Of a stretch of 64,000 nt of DNA, positions 43,559-51,375 are shown piece after piece (the first letter of the stretch is position 1; every line of letters starts with the position of its first letter). The stretch is taken from positions 1 to 64,000 of the forward strand of contig CAZLOH010000003.1 of assembly GCA_964561105.1 (NCBI GenBank), given 5' to 3'. Position numbers and translations under genes: made by a program. Source of the stretch: JADLHS01 sp964561105 (GTDB taxonomy: Bacteria; Verrucomicrobiota; Verrucomicrobiia; Limisphaerales; JADLHS01). The notes beneath the pieces are model-generated. The model worked only from the letters and a program-made list of their open reading frames with translations, searched no databases and had not been told where the DNA came from.

Positions 43559-46500
43559 CTAATTGGGGGCGAACATCAGTCGCAGCCGGTGTTCATCCGT
43601 CCCGATGGCGAGAAACCGGCCGTCGGGCGAGAAACTCACATACATCCCGGCCCGGGGCATTGGCTCGGAAAAAACTTCGCGTCGGGTCGGGAGGTGCCAC
43701 AGCTTCAGCGATTCGCCGCGACTGAGCGATGCCAACGTCTGGCCATCGGGCGAAAACGCGACGTCGGTCGTTTCCTGCATGTGGCCGGGTAATGCAGTGG
43801 TTTCGCGACCGGTGGCCGTGTCCCACAGCCGGATCGTGCCGTCCATGCTGCCGGTGGCGAGCGATCGGCCGTCCGGCGAAAACGCCAGGCCGCTGACGAA
43901 ATCTCGGTGGCCTGTCAACATCAGCTCCCGCCCCGTCGCGCAGTCATAAAGGCGCGCCGCATTTTCGTTCTCGCAGCTCAAAGCCAATTGCCGACCGCGC
44001 GGGCCGAGCACGGTGTTACGAATGGGCGGCGTCGGCCCGCGCAATGTCGCGAGCAAGCGTCCGGTGGCTACATTCCAAACGCGAGCATGTCCGCGAGTGC
44101 CGATGGCAAAAAAATACTCCTGATCCGGGGACATGCCGGAAAGGACGAATCTATTGGTCGCAGCGGACAGACCTTCGAGTGCGACGATGTGATCGGCTTT
44201 GGATGCGATTGGCGACCAGAATTCCAGGGCCGAATGATCCTCACTCAGGCCGACGATGTGCTTGCCGTCGGACGAAAAGCCAATTGCCTGTCGGCCTTCC
44301 GCCAGTTCTTGCGCCACGGGCTTGCCTCCGCTCAAGGACCAAAGCGACGAGGTCTTGCCCGAGTTGGGTTTCACGGTGATCAACCGCGAGCCATCCGGGG
44401 AGAAGATCGGTCGCTCGTCGTTTTCCTGCGGCAACGTGTCGTGTTGCTGCGGTGGAGACGCCGGCCACAACATCACGGATTGATCCTTGCTCCCGGTGGC
44501 AATCCGCCGGCCGTCAGCGCTGAACGCCGCGCACCAGACTTCGCTGCCGTGACCGTGCAAAACGCCGCGCGGCTCAAGCGTCGCGGCGTCCCACAATCGG
44601 AGCGTTTGATCCGAGCCGGCGGTGGCGATGGTCTTGCCGTCCGGCGAAAAGACAGCCGACCACACGATGAGTTGATGGCCGACCAATTTCCGCGGCGGGG
44701 ACTCCGTATTGACCGCCCACATCAACGGCTCGCTCGCCCAGCCCGCCGAGAGCAGTTCCCGGCCGTCGGGCGAAAAATCCAGCGACCACACGGGCTGTTC
44801 GGTCGGGAGCACGCGGAGTAGTTTGCCGGCGGGCACGTCCCAAACATTGATGTTCGACCTGGCGCCCGCTGCCGCCAGCAAGTTCCCGTCGGGCGACAGC
44901 GCGAGGGTGCGGCCGGGTGGCTCAAATCGTCGTCGCACTTCGCCCGTCCGCCAGTTTCTCACGGTGATGAGGCCGGCGGCCTCGTAGTAAAACGGACTGG
45001 ACTCCGCAGTTGCGAGCATGTTTCCGTCGCGCGAAAGCGTGGCGAGCTGGCCAGGATAATTGGTGAGCAAACGTCCTGAAGCCACATCGTAGAACCGCGT
45101 GCCGGCCGTTCCGGCTGTCATCAAAGATTTGCCATCAGGAGTGAACGCCACCGACCACACCGCGCCGGTGGTGGGCCGAAGAGTCATGAGATTCGTGAGC
45201 CGGCTCAGATCCCAAATCCGCGCCGTGCCATCCATGCTGCCGCTGGCCAGGCGATTGCCGTCCGGCGAAAAAGCCACGCAGGTCACAATCCACGCGTGAC
45301 CGCTGAGGGTGGCGAGTTGGTTGCCACGGCAGAGATTCCAGAGATAACGCCAGACGAATCCGCGCAAGTCCTGCTGGCTGGCACGAGGGCGCAATCCCTC
45401 GAGTGTGCGGCGGGCCAATCCGAAATCGCCGCGCTGCAGGGCGCGCGAAGCGAGGGCGACGTCCGACGCGTAAAGATTCAATCGCGTTTGCTCGGCGCTT
45501 TCCTCCGCCGCCAGGCGCTGTTGCAATTCACCGTGCGCGTGCAACTCGGCGCGCCGCCATTGCCAGAGAATTCCCGCGACACCGAGGATGAGCGTCACCA
45601 GCAGTGCGGCCGAAATCGCGGCGAGCAAGGGGCGGCGTTTGCACCCGAGCCAGGCGCGTTCGACGGACGACACCGGTCGCGCGTGAATGGGTTCCTCACG
45701 CAGAAATCGTCCGAGATCATCCGCGAGCGCCTGGGCCGAGGCATAGCGGCAGGTTGGCTCCTTCTGGAGACATTTGCGGCAGATCGTGTCCAAATCCAAC
45801 GGCACGCTGGGGTTTAACCGGCGCGGCGAAATCGGCTCGGCGTTTTGCACCTGCGCGAGCACTTCGGGCAATGTCTCTCCTTGAAACGGCGGACGACCCG
45901 TGAGCAGTTGATACAGAATCGCGCCGAGTGAATACACGTCGGAAAGCGCCGAACAATCGGACAATTTTCCGGCGGCCTGCTCGGGCGGCATGTGATTGGG
46001 TGAGCCAAGCACCTGTCCGGTGAGGGTTAGCTCGGCGTCGTGACCGAGCATCTTTGCCAGACCAAAATCGGTCACGCGCGGTTGATCGAACGCGTCCAGC
46101 AGGATGTTCGAGGGCTTGAGGTCGCGATGTAACACGCCACGTTGGTGGGCGTGCTCCACCGCCTCGGCCACGGTCCGCAGATACACCGCTGCCCGGCGCG
46201 CGGGCAGGGGATGTTCGCGGACGAGTTCGGCAAAGTTCGGCCCTTCAATAAACTCGAGCGCGAGGAAATGATGACCTTCCGATTCACCGACTTCATGAAT
46301 GGCGACGATGTTGGGATGCTTCAAGGCCGCGGCGGCTTCGGCTTCGGTTTGAAAGCGGCGCAAGAAGGTCTGACTCGCAAACGGCCCGTGCAACAGCAGC
46401 TTGATGGCGACGATCCGGTTGAGACTCAGTTGCCGCGCGCGATAAACCACGCCCATGCCGCCGCGCGCGATTTCGTCGAGCATTTCGTAATCGCCGAGTC

Positions 46501-46633
46501 GCAGCGGCGCGGCGCGTTCGGCCTCGTTGACGGAGGCAAAGGCCAGCCGCCCGAGGCAACGCGGGCAGAGTCCGCCCAACGCATCGGCGGACAACGCCGC
46601 GCCGCACTTCGGACATTTTGCCGGCTCGGTCAT
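43559..46633 (-). CDS. Eukaryote-like Ser/Thr protein kinase with C-terminal WD40 propeller
   Basis: A 1024-residue membrane kinase: zinc ribbon at the start (CPKC...CPRC, residues 7-26), PknB-type kinase domain (about 47-310; Gly loop IARGGMGVVYRA, Lys78, HRDLKPSN with Asp171, DFGLAK at 189-194, PPEQAAGKLSD), one membrane span at about 335-355 (LLAAISAALLVTLILGVAG), a helical linker, and WD40 repeats from about 430 to the end (LASGSMDGTARIWDLS, IATAGSDQTLRLWDA, LATGSMDGTIRLWDTA). The propeller is on the far side of the membrane from the kinase. It lies 73 bp downstream of an ECF sigma factor, a frequent pair in this phylum. Confidence 0.94.
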   Translation of the reverse strand: MTEPAKCPKCGAALSADALGGLCPRCLGRLAFASVNEAERAAPLRLGDYEMLDEIARGGMGVVYRARQLSLNRIVAIKLLLHGPFASQTFLRRFQTEAEAAAALKHPNIVAIHEVGESEGHHFLALEFIEGPNFAELVREHPLPARRAAVYLRTVAEAVEHAHQRGVLHRDLKPSNILLDAFDQPRVTDFGLAKMLGHDAELTLTGQVLGSPNHMPPEQAAGKLSDCSALSDVYSLGAILYQLLTGRPPFQGETLPEVLAQVQNAEPISPRRLNPSVPLDLDTICRKCLQKEPTCRYASAQALADDLGRFLREEPIHARPVSSVERAWLGCKRRPLLAAISAALLVTLILGVAGILWQWRRAELHAHGELQQRLAAEESAEQTRLNLYASDVALASRALQRGDFGLARRTLEGLRPRASQQDLRGFVWRYLWNLCRGNQLATLSGHAWIVTCVAFSPDGNRLASGSMDGTARIWDLSRLTNLMTLRPTTGAVWSVAFTPDGKSLMTAGTAGTRFYDVASGRLLTNYPGQLATLSRDGNMLATAESSPFYYEAAGLITVRNWRTGEVRRRFEPPGRTLALSPDGNLLAAAGARSNINVWDVPAGKLLRVLPTEQPVWSLDFSPDGRELLSAGWASEPLMWAVNTESPPRKLVGHQLIVWSAVFSPDGKTIATAGSDQTLRLWDAATLEPRGVLHGHGSEVWCAAFSADGRRIATGSKDQSVMLWPASPPQQHDTLPQENDERPIFSPDGSRLITVKPNSGKTSSLWSLSGGKPVAQELAEGRQAIGFSSDGKHIVGLSEDHSALEFWSPIASKADHIVALEGLSAATNRFVLSGMSPDQEYFFAIGTRGHARVWNVATGRLLATLRGPTPPIRNTVLGPRGRQLALSCENENAARLYDCATGRELMLTGHRDFVSGLAFSPDGRSLATGSMDGTIRLWDTATGRETTALPGHMQETTDVAFSPDGQTLASLSRGESLKLWHLPTRREVFSEPMPRAGMYVSFSPDGRFLAIGTDEHRLRLMFAPN

Positions 46634-46706
46634 TTGGATTGACCCTACATTTCTTTAAGAAGCAACGGGCGCGACTGATTTCAGCCAAACCGAAACCGCC
46701 CCGCGC

Positions 46707-47456
46707 TTACTGGTTCAAAACCTCGAACAGGTACCGCATCTCTTCCTCGATCTCGGTGGCGCGGGAAACGGTTTGCGCGACGACTGAGCGCACCAATTCG
46801 CGGTAGTGCTGGCGCATCCGATGCACCAGCACGGCCACGGACGAATTCGCGACGCCGAGTTGTTGCGCCACTTTCGCATAACCACCTTCGCTCGCCTCGA
46901 CGGTCAGGAACGGACGCAAAACCTCGAACTGCCCGGCTTTTCCCGCCGCGGACATCTCGCTCTGGAATTGTTTCAGCGCCTGATCCAGCACCGCGAGCGC
47001 CCAGCGCAAATCGAATTCTCGGGCGGGCGACGACGACTCCGCCAGGGTGAGCACGCTCAGTTGCTCCGGGGTCAGTTCGTCGAGCGAGAGAATGATTTTG
47101 CCGCCACCGCGCTTGAGTGTCGCGGCGCGATCGCGTTCGTTGGAGAGGAAGTGCGTGAAGGCCGTGAGCAGAAACGTGCGGAATTTCCCCTTCTGCGGGT
47201 CCAGGCCGGCAAAATCGTTTCGTTTCAGCAACCGGGAGAAGAACTGCTGGGTCAGGTCCTTGGCATCCTCCGGTTTGAACCCCTTGCGCTGCGCGAAGGC
47301 GAACACCGGAAACCAATAGGCGCGGCAAAGCTGTTCGAGCGCGGCGTCACTATCCGGCGACGCCGTCTGGCCAGCCAACAGCACCACACTCCAGTGCGTG
47401 GTGAGAAATTGGCCGCCTGATCTGGCGGCGCCCGCGTTCGACTCCGGGACCGGCAT
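46707..47456 (-). CDS. ECF RNA polymerase sigma factor (kinase-associated group)
   Basis: A 249-residue sigma factor from the start at 47456 (MPVPESNAGAARSGG). The N-terminal signature FLTTHWSVVLLAG and the region-2 helices (LCRAYWFPVFAFAQRKGFKP, DLTQQFFSRLL) are those of a sigma group found beside Ser/Thr kinases in Planctomycetes and Verrucomicrobia. Region 4 is YAKVAQQLGVANSSVAVLVHRMRQ-like, a helix-turn-helix for the -35 box (YAKVAQQLGVANSSVAVLVH). No anti-sigma factor gene is adjacent; activity may be set by phosphorylation by the downstream kinase. Confidence 0.92.
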   Translation of the reverse strand: MPVPESNAGAARSGGQFLTTHWSVVLLAGQTASPDSDAALEQLCRAYWFPVFAFAQRKGFKPEDAKDLTQQFFSRLLKRNDFAGLDPQKGKFRTFLLTAFTHFLSNERDRAATLKRGGGKIILSLDELTPEQLSVLTLAESSSPAREFDLRWALAVLDQALKQFQSEMSAAGKAGQFEVLRPFLTVEASEGGYAKVAQQLGVANSSVAVLVHRMRQHYRELVRSVVAQTVSRATEIEEEMRYLFEVLNQ

Positions 47457-47511
47457 AGCGTGTGGCGAAAGTATTGCGCTCCCCGCGCGGGCCAAGCAAG
47501 CTTGCCGTCAA

Positions 47512-48078
47512 ATGACGCAGGAACAGGTTCTCCAGATTTTTCGGGACACGGGCGCGCTGCTCGAAGGGCATTTCATTCTCCGCAGCGGTCTGCACAGCCG
47601 GCAGTTCTTCCAGTGCGCCCTCGCACTCCAGCAAATGCCCGTCGTCGAGAAACTTGGCGCAGCGTTGGCAGCCAAGGTCAAAGGTTTGGGCGCGACCACG
47701 GTCATTGCGCCGGCGATGGGCGGCTTGGTCATCGGCCAGGAAGTGGCACGGCAACTTGGCTTGCGCTTCATCTTCGTGGAGAAGGAGGAGGGAAAACTCG
47801 TGTTGCGGCGCGGATTCAAGATTGCACCCGGAGAAAAGATTCTCGTCGTCGAGGACGTGGTGACCAAGGGTGGTCGCGTGCAGGAGACGATGGAGATTGT
47901 GCGGGCGCACAGCGGTGCCGTGGCGGGGGTGGCGATGCTGGTGGATCGCTCAAATGGCGCGGTCAACCCGGGGGTGCCGCTGGCCAGTCTCATCGCGTTG
48001 CGCGTGGAAACTTTTGAGCCGGATCAACTGCCGCCTGACCTCGCGAACTCCCCGGCCGTCAAACCCGGAAGCAAATGA
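47512..48078 (+). CDS. pyrE: Orotate phosphoribosyltransferase
   Basis: Converts orotate and PRPP to OMP in pyrimidine synthesis. From the ATG at 47512 (MTQEQVLQIFRDTGALLEGH) it has 188 residues, the usual length. The PRPP-binding loop ILVVEDVVTKGG lies at about 115-126, the flexible-loop EKEEGKLVLRRGF region at about 90-102, and the N-terminal HFILRSGLHSRQFF hood is typical. The frame stays open upstream to 47398 but overlaps the divergent sigma gene there, so the short start is preferred. First gene of a run with a thioesterase and a squalene/phytoene synthase. Confidence 0.95.
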   Translation: MTQEQVLQIFRDTGALLEGHFILRSGLHSRQFFQCALALQQMPVVEKLGAALAAKVKGLGATTVIAPAMGGLVIGQEVARQLGLRFIFVEKEEGKLVLRRGFKIAPGEKILVVEDVVTKGGRVQETMEIVRAHSGAVAGVAMLVDRSNGAVNPGVPLASLIALRVETFEPDQLPPDLANSPAVKPGSK

Positions 48079-48154
48079 TGCGTCCACCCGGCTCAACCAC
48101 CGGCTGCTCGGCGACTCCGCAAGTCGAGCCGAACGGACGACGGCGAATGCCGGC

Positions 48155-48562
48155 ATGAAATCCACGCCTCGCATCGGCACGACCGGGGAGACGACCTTCG
48201 TGGTCGGACCGGAGCACTGCATCGAGTTCGCCACGGACGGGATGCCCGCCGTGTTGAGCACGCCCAAGCTGATCGGCATCATCGAGCGCACCGCGCGACA
48301 GGCCATTGTTCCGTGCCTGGACGTGAACGAACAAAGCGTGGGCGTGGAATTGGAGTTGCGACATCTTGCTCCCGCGCCGCTCGGGGCCACGGTGACAGCC
48401 ACGGCCCGGGTCATCGGGACGACGGGACGTTTCGTGGAGTTCCAGATTGAAGCGCGCGACGAACACGAGCTGCTGTTGCGTGGAGTACACCAACGCGCCG
48501 TGGTGAACGTGGAAGCGCTGGCAAAGCGGTTGCGCGCCAAGGCCGCGTCGCCGAAATCATGA
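48155..48562 (+). CDS. FlK-like thioesterase (hotdog fold)
   Basis: A 135-residue hotdog-fold protein close in layout to fluoroacetyl-CoA thioesterase FlK: EHCIEFATDGMPAVLSTPKL and IGIIERTARQAIVPCLD at the active site, then SVGVELELRHLAPAPLGATV and RFVEFQIEARDEHELLLRGV. The FlK catalytic Thr is replaced by the ST of VLSTP and the Glu by IERTAR, so the pocket is plausible. The cellular substrate is unknown, and proteins of this family are common as general acyl-CoA thioesterases. Its stop overlaps the next start in an ATGA. Confidence 0.85.
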   Translation: MKSTPRIGTTGETTFVVGPEHCIEFATDGMPAVLSTPKLIGIIERTARQAIVPCLDVNEQSVGVELELRHLAPAPLGATVTATARVIGTTGRFVEFQIEARDEHELLLRGVHQRAVVNVEALAKRLRAKAASPKS

Positions 48563-49554
48563 ACGCGACCCTGCGCGAATTACTGAAGCAGACGTCACGC
48601 ACGTTTTACAAAACCTTGCGGATCCTGCCCGCCGCCGTGCGCCCGCAAATCAGCCTGGCCTACCTGCTCGCGCGCACCACGGACACCATCGCGGACACTG
48701 AGATCGTTCCGGCCGAGCAGCGGTTGCGCGCATTGCGCCAGTTGCGCGACCGCATCCTCGGGGTGCGCGGCACGATCCTGGATTTCACCGCGCTGGCCGA
48801 GCAGCAGGGAAATCCGGCCGAGCGGCGGTTGCTGGAAAAGTGCGACCTGAGTCTGGCGCAATTGAGCGAGCTCACCCCGGACGACCTGCGGCGCGTGCGC
48901 GAGGTGCTCGGGACGATCATCAGCGGCCAGGAACTGGATTTGCAGCGATTTCAAAACGCGGCCTGCGGGCGAATCGTCGCGTTGCAACGGGAGACTGAAT
49001 TGGATGATTACACCTACCGGGTGGCGGGCTGCGTGGGTGAGTTTTGGACAAGCATGTGCCGGACGCATTTGTTTCCCAGGGCGAAGTTGGATGACGCACG
49101 ACTGAGGGCGGATGGCATCCGGTTTGGCAAAGGGCTGCAACTGGTGAACATCCTGCGCGACCTGCCCGTGGATTTGCGCAAAGGCCGCTGTTACCTGCCG
49201 TCTGAGACGCTGACGCAGGAGGGTTTGTTGCCCGCCGATCTTTTGCAACCGGCCAATCTGGCGAAATTCAGCCCGCTCTATCAGCGTTATCTGGACCGCA
49301 CCGCCGCGCACCTGGCCGCCGGCTGGCAATACACCAACACGATCCCGCGCGGACAGATGCGCGTGCGCCTGGCCTGCGCCTGGCCCATTCTCATCGGGAT
49401 GGAGACGATCCGACGGCTGCGGAGCGAGAATATATTGGATGCCAGCCAGCGGGTCAAAATCCCGCGGGCGGCGGTGAAACGAATCATATTCCGTTCCGTG
49501 CTCTGGTATCCGGTGCCGGGCGTCTGGAGGCAGTTGGTGCCCGGGTCGGTTTGA
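48559..49554 (+). CDS. Squalene/phytoene synthase family protein
   Basis: A 331-residue head-to-head prenyl synthase. The two Asp-rich motifs that bind diphosphate are present: LARTTDTIADTE (Asp42 and Asp46) and VNILRDLPVDLRKGRCYLP (about 193-211), with the SRTFYKTLRILP lead and DDYTYRVAGCVGEFW signature between. Relatives make squalene, hydroxysqualene or phytoene; sequence alone does not decide. It overlaps the thioesterase by 4 bp, so both are translated together. No squalene-hopene cyclase or carotenoid gene is in the window. Confidence 0.93.
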   Translation: MNATLRELLKQTSRTFYKTLRILPAAVRPQISLAYLLARTTDTIADTEIVPAEQRLRALRQLRDRILGVRGTILDFTALAEQQGNPAERRLLEKCDLSLAQLSELTPDDLRRVREVLGTIISGQELDLQRFQNAACGRIVALQRETELDDYTYRVAGCVGEFWTSMCRTHLFPRAKLDDARLRADGIRFGKGLQLVNILRDLPVDLRKGRCYLPSETLTQEGLLPADLLQPANLAKFSPLYQRYLDRTAAHLAAGWQYTNTIPRGQMRVRLACAWPILIGMETIRRLRSENILDASQRVKIPRAAVKRIIFRSVLWYPVPGVWRQLVPGSV

Positions 49555-49606
49555 TTACGCCGGGAAAGCTGTTGCGCCCTGAACGGTTTTGACGTAAAAA
49601 AAGCTC

Positions 49607-50383
49607 ATGCAAACCTCGAAATTTCTCGTTGCCACGGGTGCCGCCGTAGCGTTGATTTTGCCGCTGCAAATTTCCGCAGCGCCGGACAGCCCCGAGCAGG
49701 CGCAAATGCGCGCGGCTCTCCGCCAAAAGATGGAGCAACTGAACGCCGCCACCCCCAAGCCGGCCGCCGTCACGCCGCCACCCGCCGCGCCCGCTCCGAA
49801 GCCGCAGCCACAACCGCAGCCGGTGCCGGCTCCGGTCGCGCCGCCACCACCAGCGACACCCGCCGCTCCGGAAATTGTCATGTTTGAAAAACCATCGAAC
49901 GCGCCGCCAGCAGACGATGCCGAAGCGGCCAAAGCGCGGGAAGCGGTTCGACAAAAGATTGCGGCAATGCAAACCGGAGCACCCCAGGCCACCGTCTCCG
50001 CTCCAACCCCTGCGCCCGTGACTCCGCCCGCCACCCCGGCAACCCCGGTGGTGACCGCGCCCGCGCCAGTTGTTGAAAAGCAAATGCCCGCGGTTCCTCC
50101 GCCAGTGAATGACGCCGCGTTGGCGAGCGCGGAAACCGCCGTGCGCAACAAACTGTCGGAACTCAATGCGACGCCAGCTCCGAAAGCCGCGGCGGCTCCG
50201 GGGAGTCGGGCCATTACTGCCGTAACGGCGGCGGCGGAATACGCCCCCATTCAACCGCCGGCGTCTCCGCTCTCCGCAGCAAAGCAGGCTCGGCTGGCGG
50301 ATCTACTTTCGCGCTACAAGGCCGACACCATCACGGCTCTGGAGTATCACACCCAACGCGCCGCGATTCTTGCCGAACCGTAA
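49607..50383 (+). CDS. Exported Ala/Pro-rich repeat protein with SHOCT-like end
   Basis: A 258-residue protein with a signal peptide (about 1-25, KFLVATGAAVALILPLQISA) and no known enzyme domain. Three short helical repeats, AQMRAALRQKMEQLNA (32-47), KAREAVRQKIAAMQTG (109-124) and SAETAVRNKLSELNAT (174-189), are separated by long Ala/Pro-rich linkers. The C-terminus (about 226-258, KQARLADLLSRYKADTITAL then EYHTQRAAIL) looks like a SHOCT motif, which usually links to oligomerisation. The proline linkers suggest a protein that spans the periplasm or cell wall. Followed by a good terminator. Confidence 0.75.
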   Translation: MQTSKFLVATGAAVALILPLQISAAPDSPEQAQMRAALRQKMEQLNAATPKPAAVTPPPAAPAPKPQPQPQPVPAPVAPPPPATPAAPEIVMFEKPSNAPPADDAEAAKAREAVRQKIAAMQTGAPQATVSAPTPAPVTPPATPATPVVTAPAPVVEKQMPAVPPPVNDAALASAETAVRNKLSELNATPAPKAAAAPGSRAITAVTAAAEYAPIQPPASPLSAAKQARLADLLSRYKADTITALEYHTQRAAILAEP

Positions 50384-50400
50384 GCGATTTTTTACTTCAC

Positions 50401-50436
50401 ACCCGCCGACCTGAACAGGCCGGCGGGTTTTTTTTG
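50401..50436 (+). terminator. Rho-independent terminator
   Basis: ACCCGCCGACCTG, a 2-nt loop and CAGGCCGGCGGGT form a 13-bp stem with a single mismatch, followed by a run of Ts. It lies 18 bp after the stop of the proline-rich protein gene and should end that transcript. Confidence 0.85.
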
Positions 50437-50540
50437 GACGCGAAAGCGACTCTTTCGGATGGGGAGTGATGGGCTGAGAGTTGCGCCAGCCGGAAACCGG
50501 TAGTGAGCTGCGCCGCGTCGGAAAGCAAGAACCAACTGCG

Positions 50541-50762
50541 TTAGTCCGCTTCCGGTTCGTCGAGGTGGCTGCCGGGCGGCAGGTCTGCGTAATTCTTCAG
50601 ATGCTCGGGGCGTAGCGGGGTGGAAACCGCGTGTTCCTCGGCGAACCATTTACCCAAGTCAATGAGCTGGCAGCGGCGGGAACAAAATGGACCGTATTGG
50701 CCGGCAAACCAATCTCCCAGCCTCCGGCAGGTAGGACATTTCACCTGAAACGGCTGGCTCAT
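50541..50762 (-). CDS. yacG: DNA gyrase inhibitor YacG-like zinc protein
   Basis: A 73-residue zinc protein from the start at 50762 (MSQPFQVKCPTC). The four zinc ligands are CPTC and CSRRC, and PFCSRRCQLIDLGKWFAEEH is the family signature. In E. coli YacG binds GyrB and blocks gyrase. The C-terminal tail (LKNYADLPPGSHLDEPEAD) is acidic. It follows the exported 193-residue gene by 16 bp on the same strand. Confidence 0.92.
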   Translation of the reverse strand: MSQPFQVKCPTCRRLGDWFAGQYGPFCSRRCQLIDLGKWFAEEHAVSTPLRPEHLKNYADLPPGSHLDEPEAD

Positions 50763-50778
50763 ACCCGCGACGGACGGC

Positions 50779-51360
50779 CTACCGGCGCACTTCGTTGCCA
50801 ACCGCCTTCAAGTCGGCTGCGATACGGCTGGCAACGGCGCGCTTCACCCCGCCGACCTGGAAGATGGCCTGGACGTCGTCAATGAGCGCGTTGAACTGGG
50901 TCGCCGGGAGCGGCTTGCAGTTGAGCACGGCGGCAAGGTCGTGCGCCAGTCGTTCCTGTTGCTCCGAGGTCAGGACGGCTTCGGAAAGTCCGGCCATGAG
51001 TGAATCCACGGATTTAGTCACCGTGGGCAGCGACGGTTTGGTGGAACGCGCCGTCACCGCGAGGTCCTTGATGAACTGTTGTTTTTGCGCCGCCGTGGCC
51101 GTCGAACCGGTCTTGAAGTCGGCGATATCGGTTTTGATCTTGGCGACATGTTGCACCGCCAAAGCGGCAGAGTTCGGCGCGACGGGACTGCCCGGTGTTG
51201 GCTGGGGAATGGTCGGCGCGGGTGGCGGAACGCCCTGGCGAACATTGTTCTGATTAACCACTTCCTTCGCCCGATTTTTTATCAGGACCGCCGAGCCCTG
51301 GCCGAAGGAAACCGAGGCGACCAGACTGACAAGGACGCAAGTGGCGAAAGTGGTTTTCAT
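50779..51360 (-). CDS. Exported protein of unknown function
   Basis: A 193-residue protein with a signal peptide (MKTTFATCVLVSLVASVSFG) and a short Pro-rich stretch (about 43-62) before a helical domain (about 65-190). I recognise no family; it resembles helical exported proteins found beside proteases in this phylum. It lies between the Prc-type protease gene (15 bp upstream) and yacG (16 bp downstream), so it may be a partner or substrate of the protease, which is only inferred from gene order. Confidence 0.7.
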   Translation of the reverse strand: MKTTFATCVLVSLVASVSFGQGSAVLIKNRAKEVVNQNNVRQGVPPPAPTIPQPTPGSPVAPNSAALAVQHVAKIKTDIADFKTGSTATAAQKQQFIKDLAVTARSTKPSLPTVTKSVDSLMAGLSEAVLTSEQQERLAHDLAAVLNCKPLPATQFNALIDDVQAIFQVGGVKRAVASRIAADLKAVGNEVRR

Positions 51361-51375
51361 GGCTGCAAATAATGC

